Shown piece by piece: positions 5,045 to 5,160 of a stretch of 5,160 nucleotides of DNA. The notes beneath the pieces are model-generated. The model was given only the letters and a program-made list of their open reading frames with translations, was not told the DNA's origin and did no database searches. The position numbers and the translations under genes are program-made. Within the stretch, counting starts at the first letter, position 1. Each line of letters opens with the position of its first letter. The DNA is taken from contig CALFJC010000051.1 of the NCBI GenBank assembly GCA_937877655.1, positions 1 to 5,160 of the forward strand, written 5' to 3'. The stretch is from an uncultured Selenomonadales bacterium (lineage in GTDB: Bacteria > Bacillota > Negativicutes > Selenomonadales > Selenomonadaceae).

Positions 5045-5160
5045 ATGAGAAATCGCAAGTGGGAAAAAAAGAGAACTTGTCAATGCGGTGTTGTACTTGG
5101 TTAAGGCAGGGTGTCAGTGGCGCAATTTGCCGCACGACTTCCCGCCGGTTTTTACCGTGC
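5045..5160 (+). mobile_element. IS5-family transposase, N-terminal part, frame interrupted, runs off the window
   Basis: In the frame from 5049 to the window end the translation includes LVNAVLYLVKAGCQWRNLPH followed by DFPP, the hallmark N-terminal segment (DUF4096 type) of IS5-group DDE transposases, which cut and rejoin the ends of their element. The frame has a stop at 5046-5048 and no start. The ATG at 5045 is in another frame and gives MRNRKWEKKRTCQ before stopping at a TAA. Dropping one A from the A7 run at 5064-5070 joins the two as MRNRKWEKRELVNAVLYLV, the expected protein. No strong ribosome site precedes the ATG, and the N-terminus is shorter than in many IS5 transposases. The catalytic DDE region and the right inverted repeat lie outside the window; the left end is not defined. 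Confidence 0.8.

Overview
This window looks like an accessory locus of a moderately AT-rich Gram-positive-type bacterium. The strong AGGAGG-type ribosome sites, the TGnTATAAT promoter and the stand-alone PTS IIA protein fit Firmicutes. The class Negativicutes is a guess from general sequence style and was not tested. The three main genes all lie on the minus strand and read from right to left. The right edge carries the beginning of an IS5-type transposase on the plus strand.

Layout from right to left. Positions 5045-5160 hold the N-terminal part of an IS5-family transposase. Its frame is broken at a run of seven A. Positions 4909-5044 are intergenic and hold a clear extended -10 promoter for the minus-strand operon, a hairpin, and a GAAC-N4-GTTC palindrome resembling a Gram-positive LexA box. 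Positions 1201-4908 encode a 1235-residue protein with three parts: an unrecognised N-terminal half, a complete actin/Hsp70-type (ASKHA) ATPase core, and a beta-rich C-terminal module after a low-complexity linker. Positions 535-1188 encode a glucose-type PTS IIA protein that keeps the phosphorylatable histidine but has glycine where the second active-site histidine should be. It also has a tail of about 70 residues. Positions 132-476 encode a small protein that starts like the N-terminal domain of initiation factor IF-2. Its natural start lies in another frame, across a run of nine A. Positions 1-131 hold nothing I recognise.

The first two genes are almost certainly co-transcribed and translationally coupled: the ribosome site of the second overlaps the stop codon of the first. 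The third follows 66 bases after the second's stop, measured to its probable GTG. A reasonable working model is a PTS-informed regulatory or chaperone-like system. In it the large ATPase acts on an unknown target and the phosphorylation state of the IIA-like protein reports energy or sugar status. This is inference. Two sequence features could make expression switchable: a 7-base tandem repeat inside the ATPase gene and the A9 tract at the start of the small gene.
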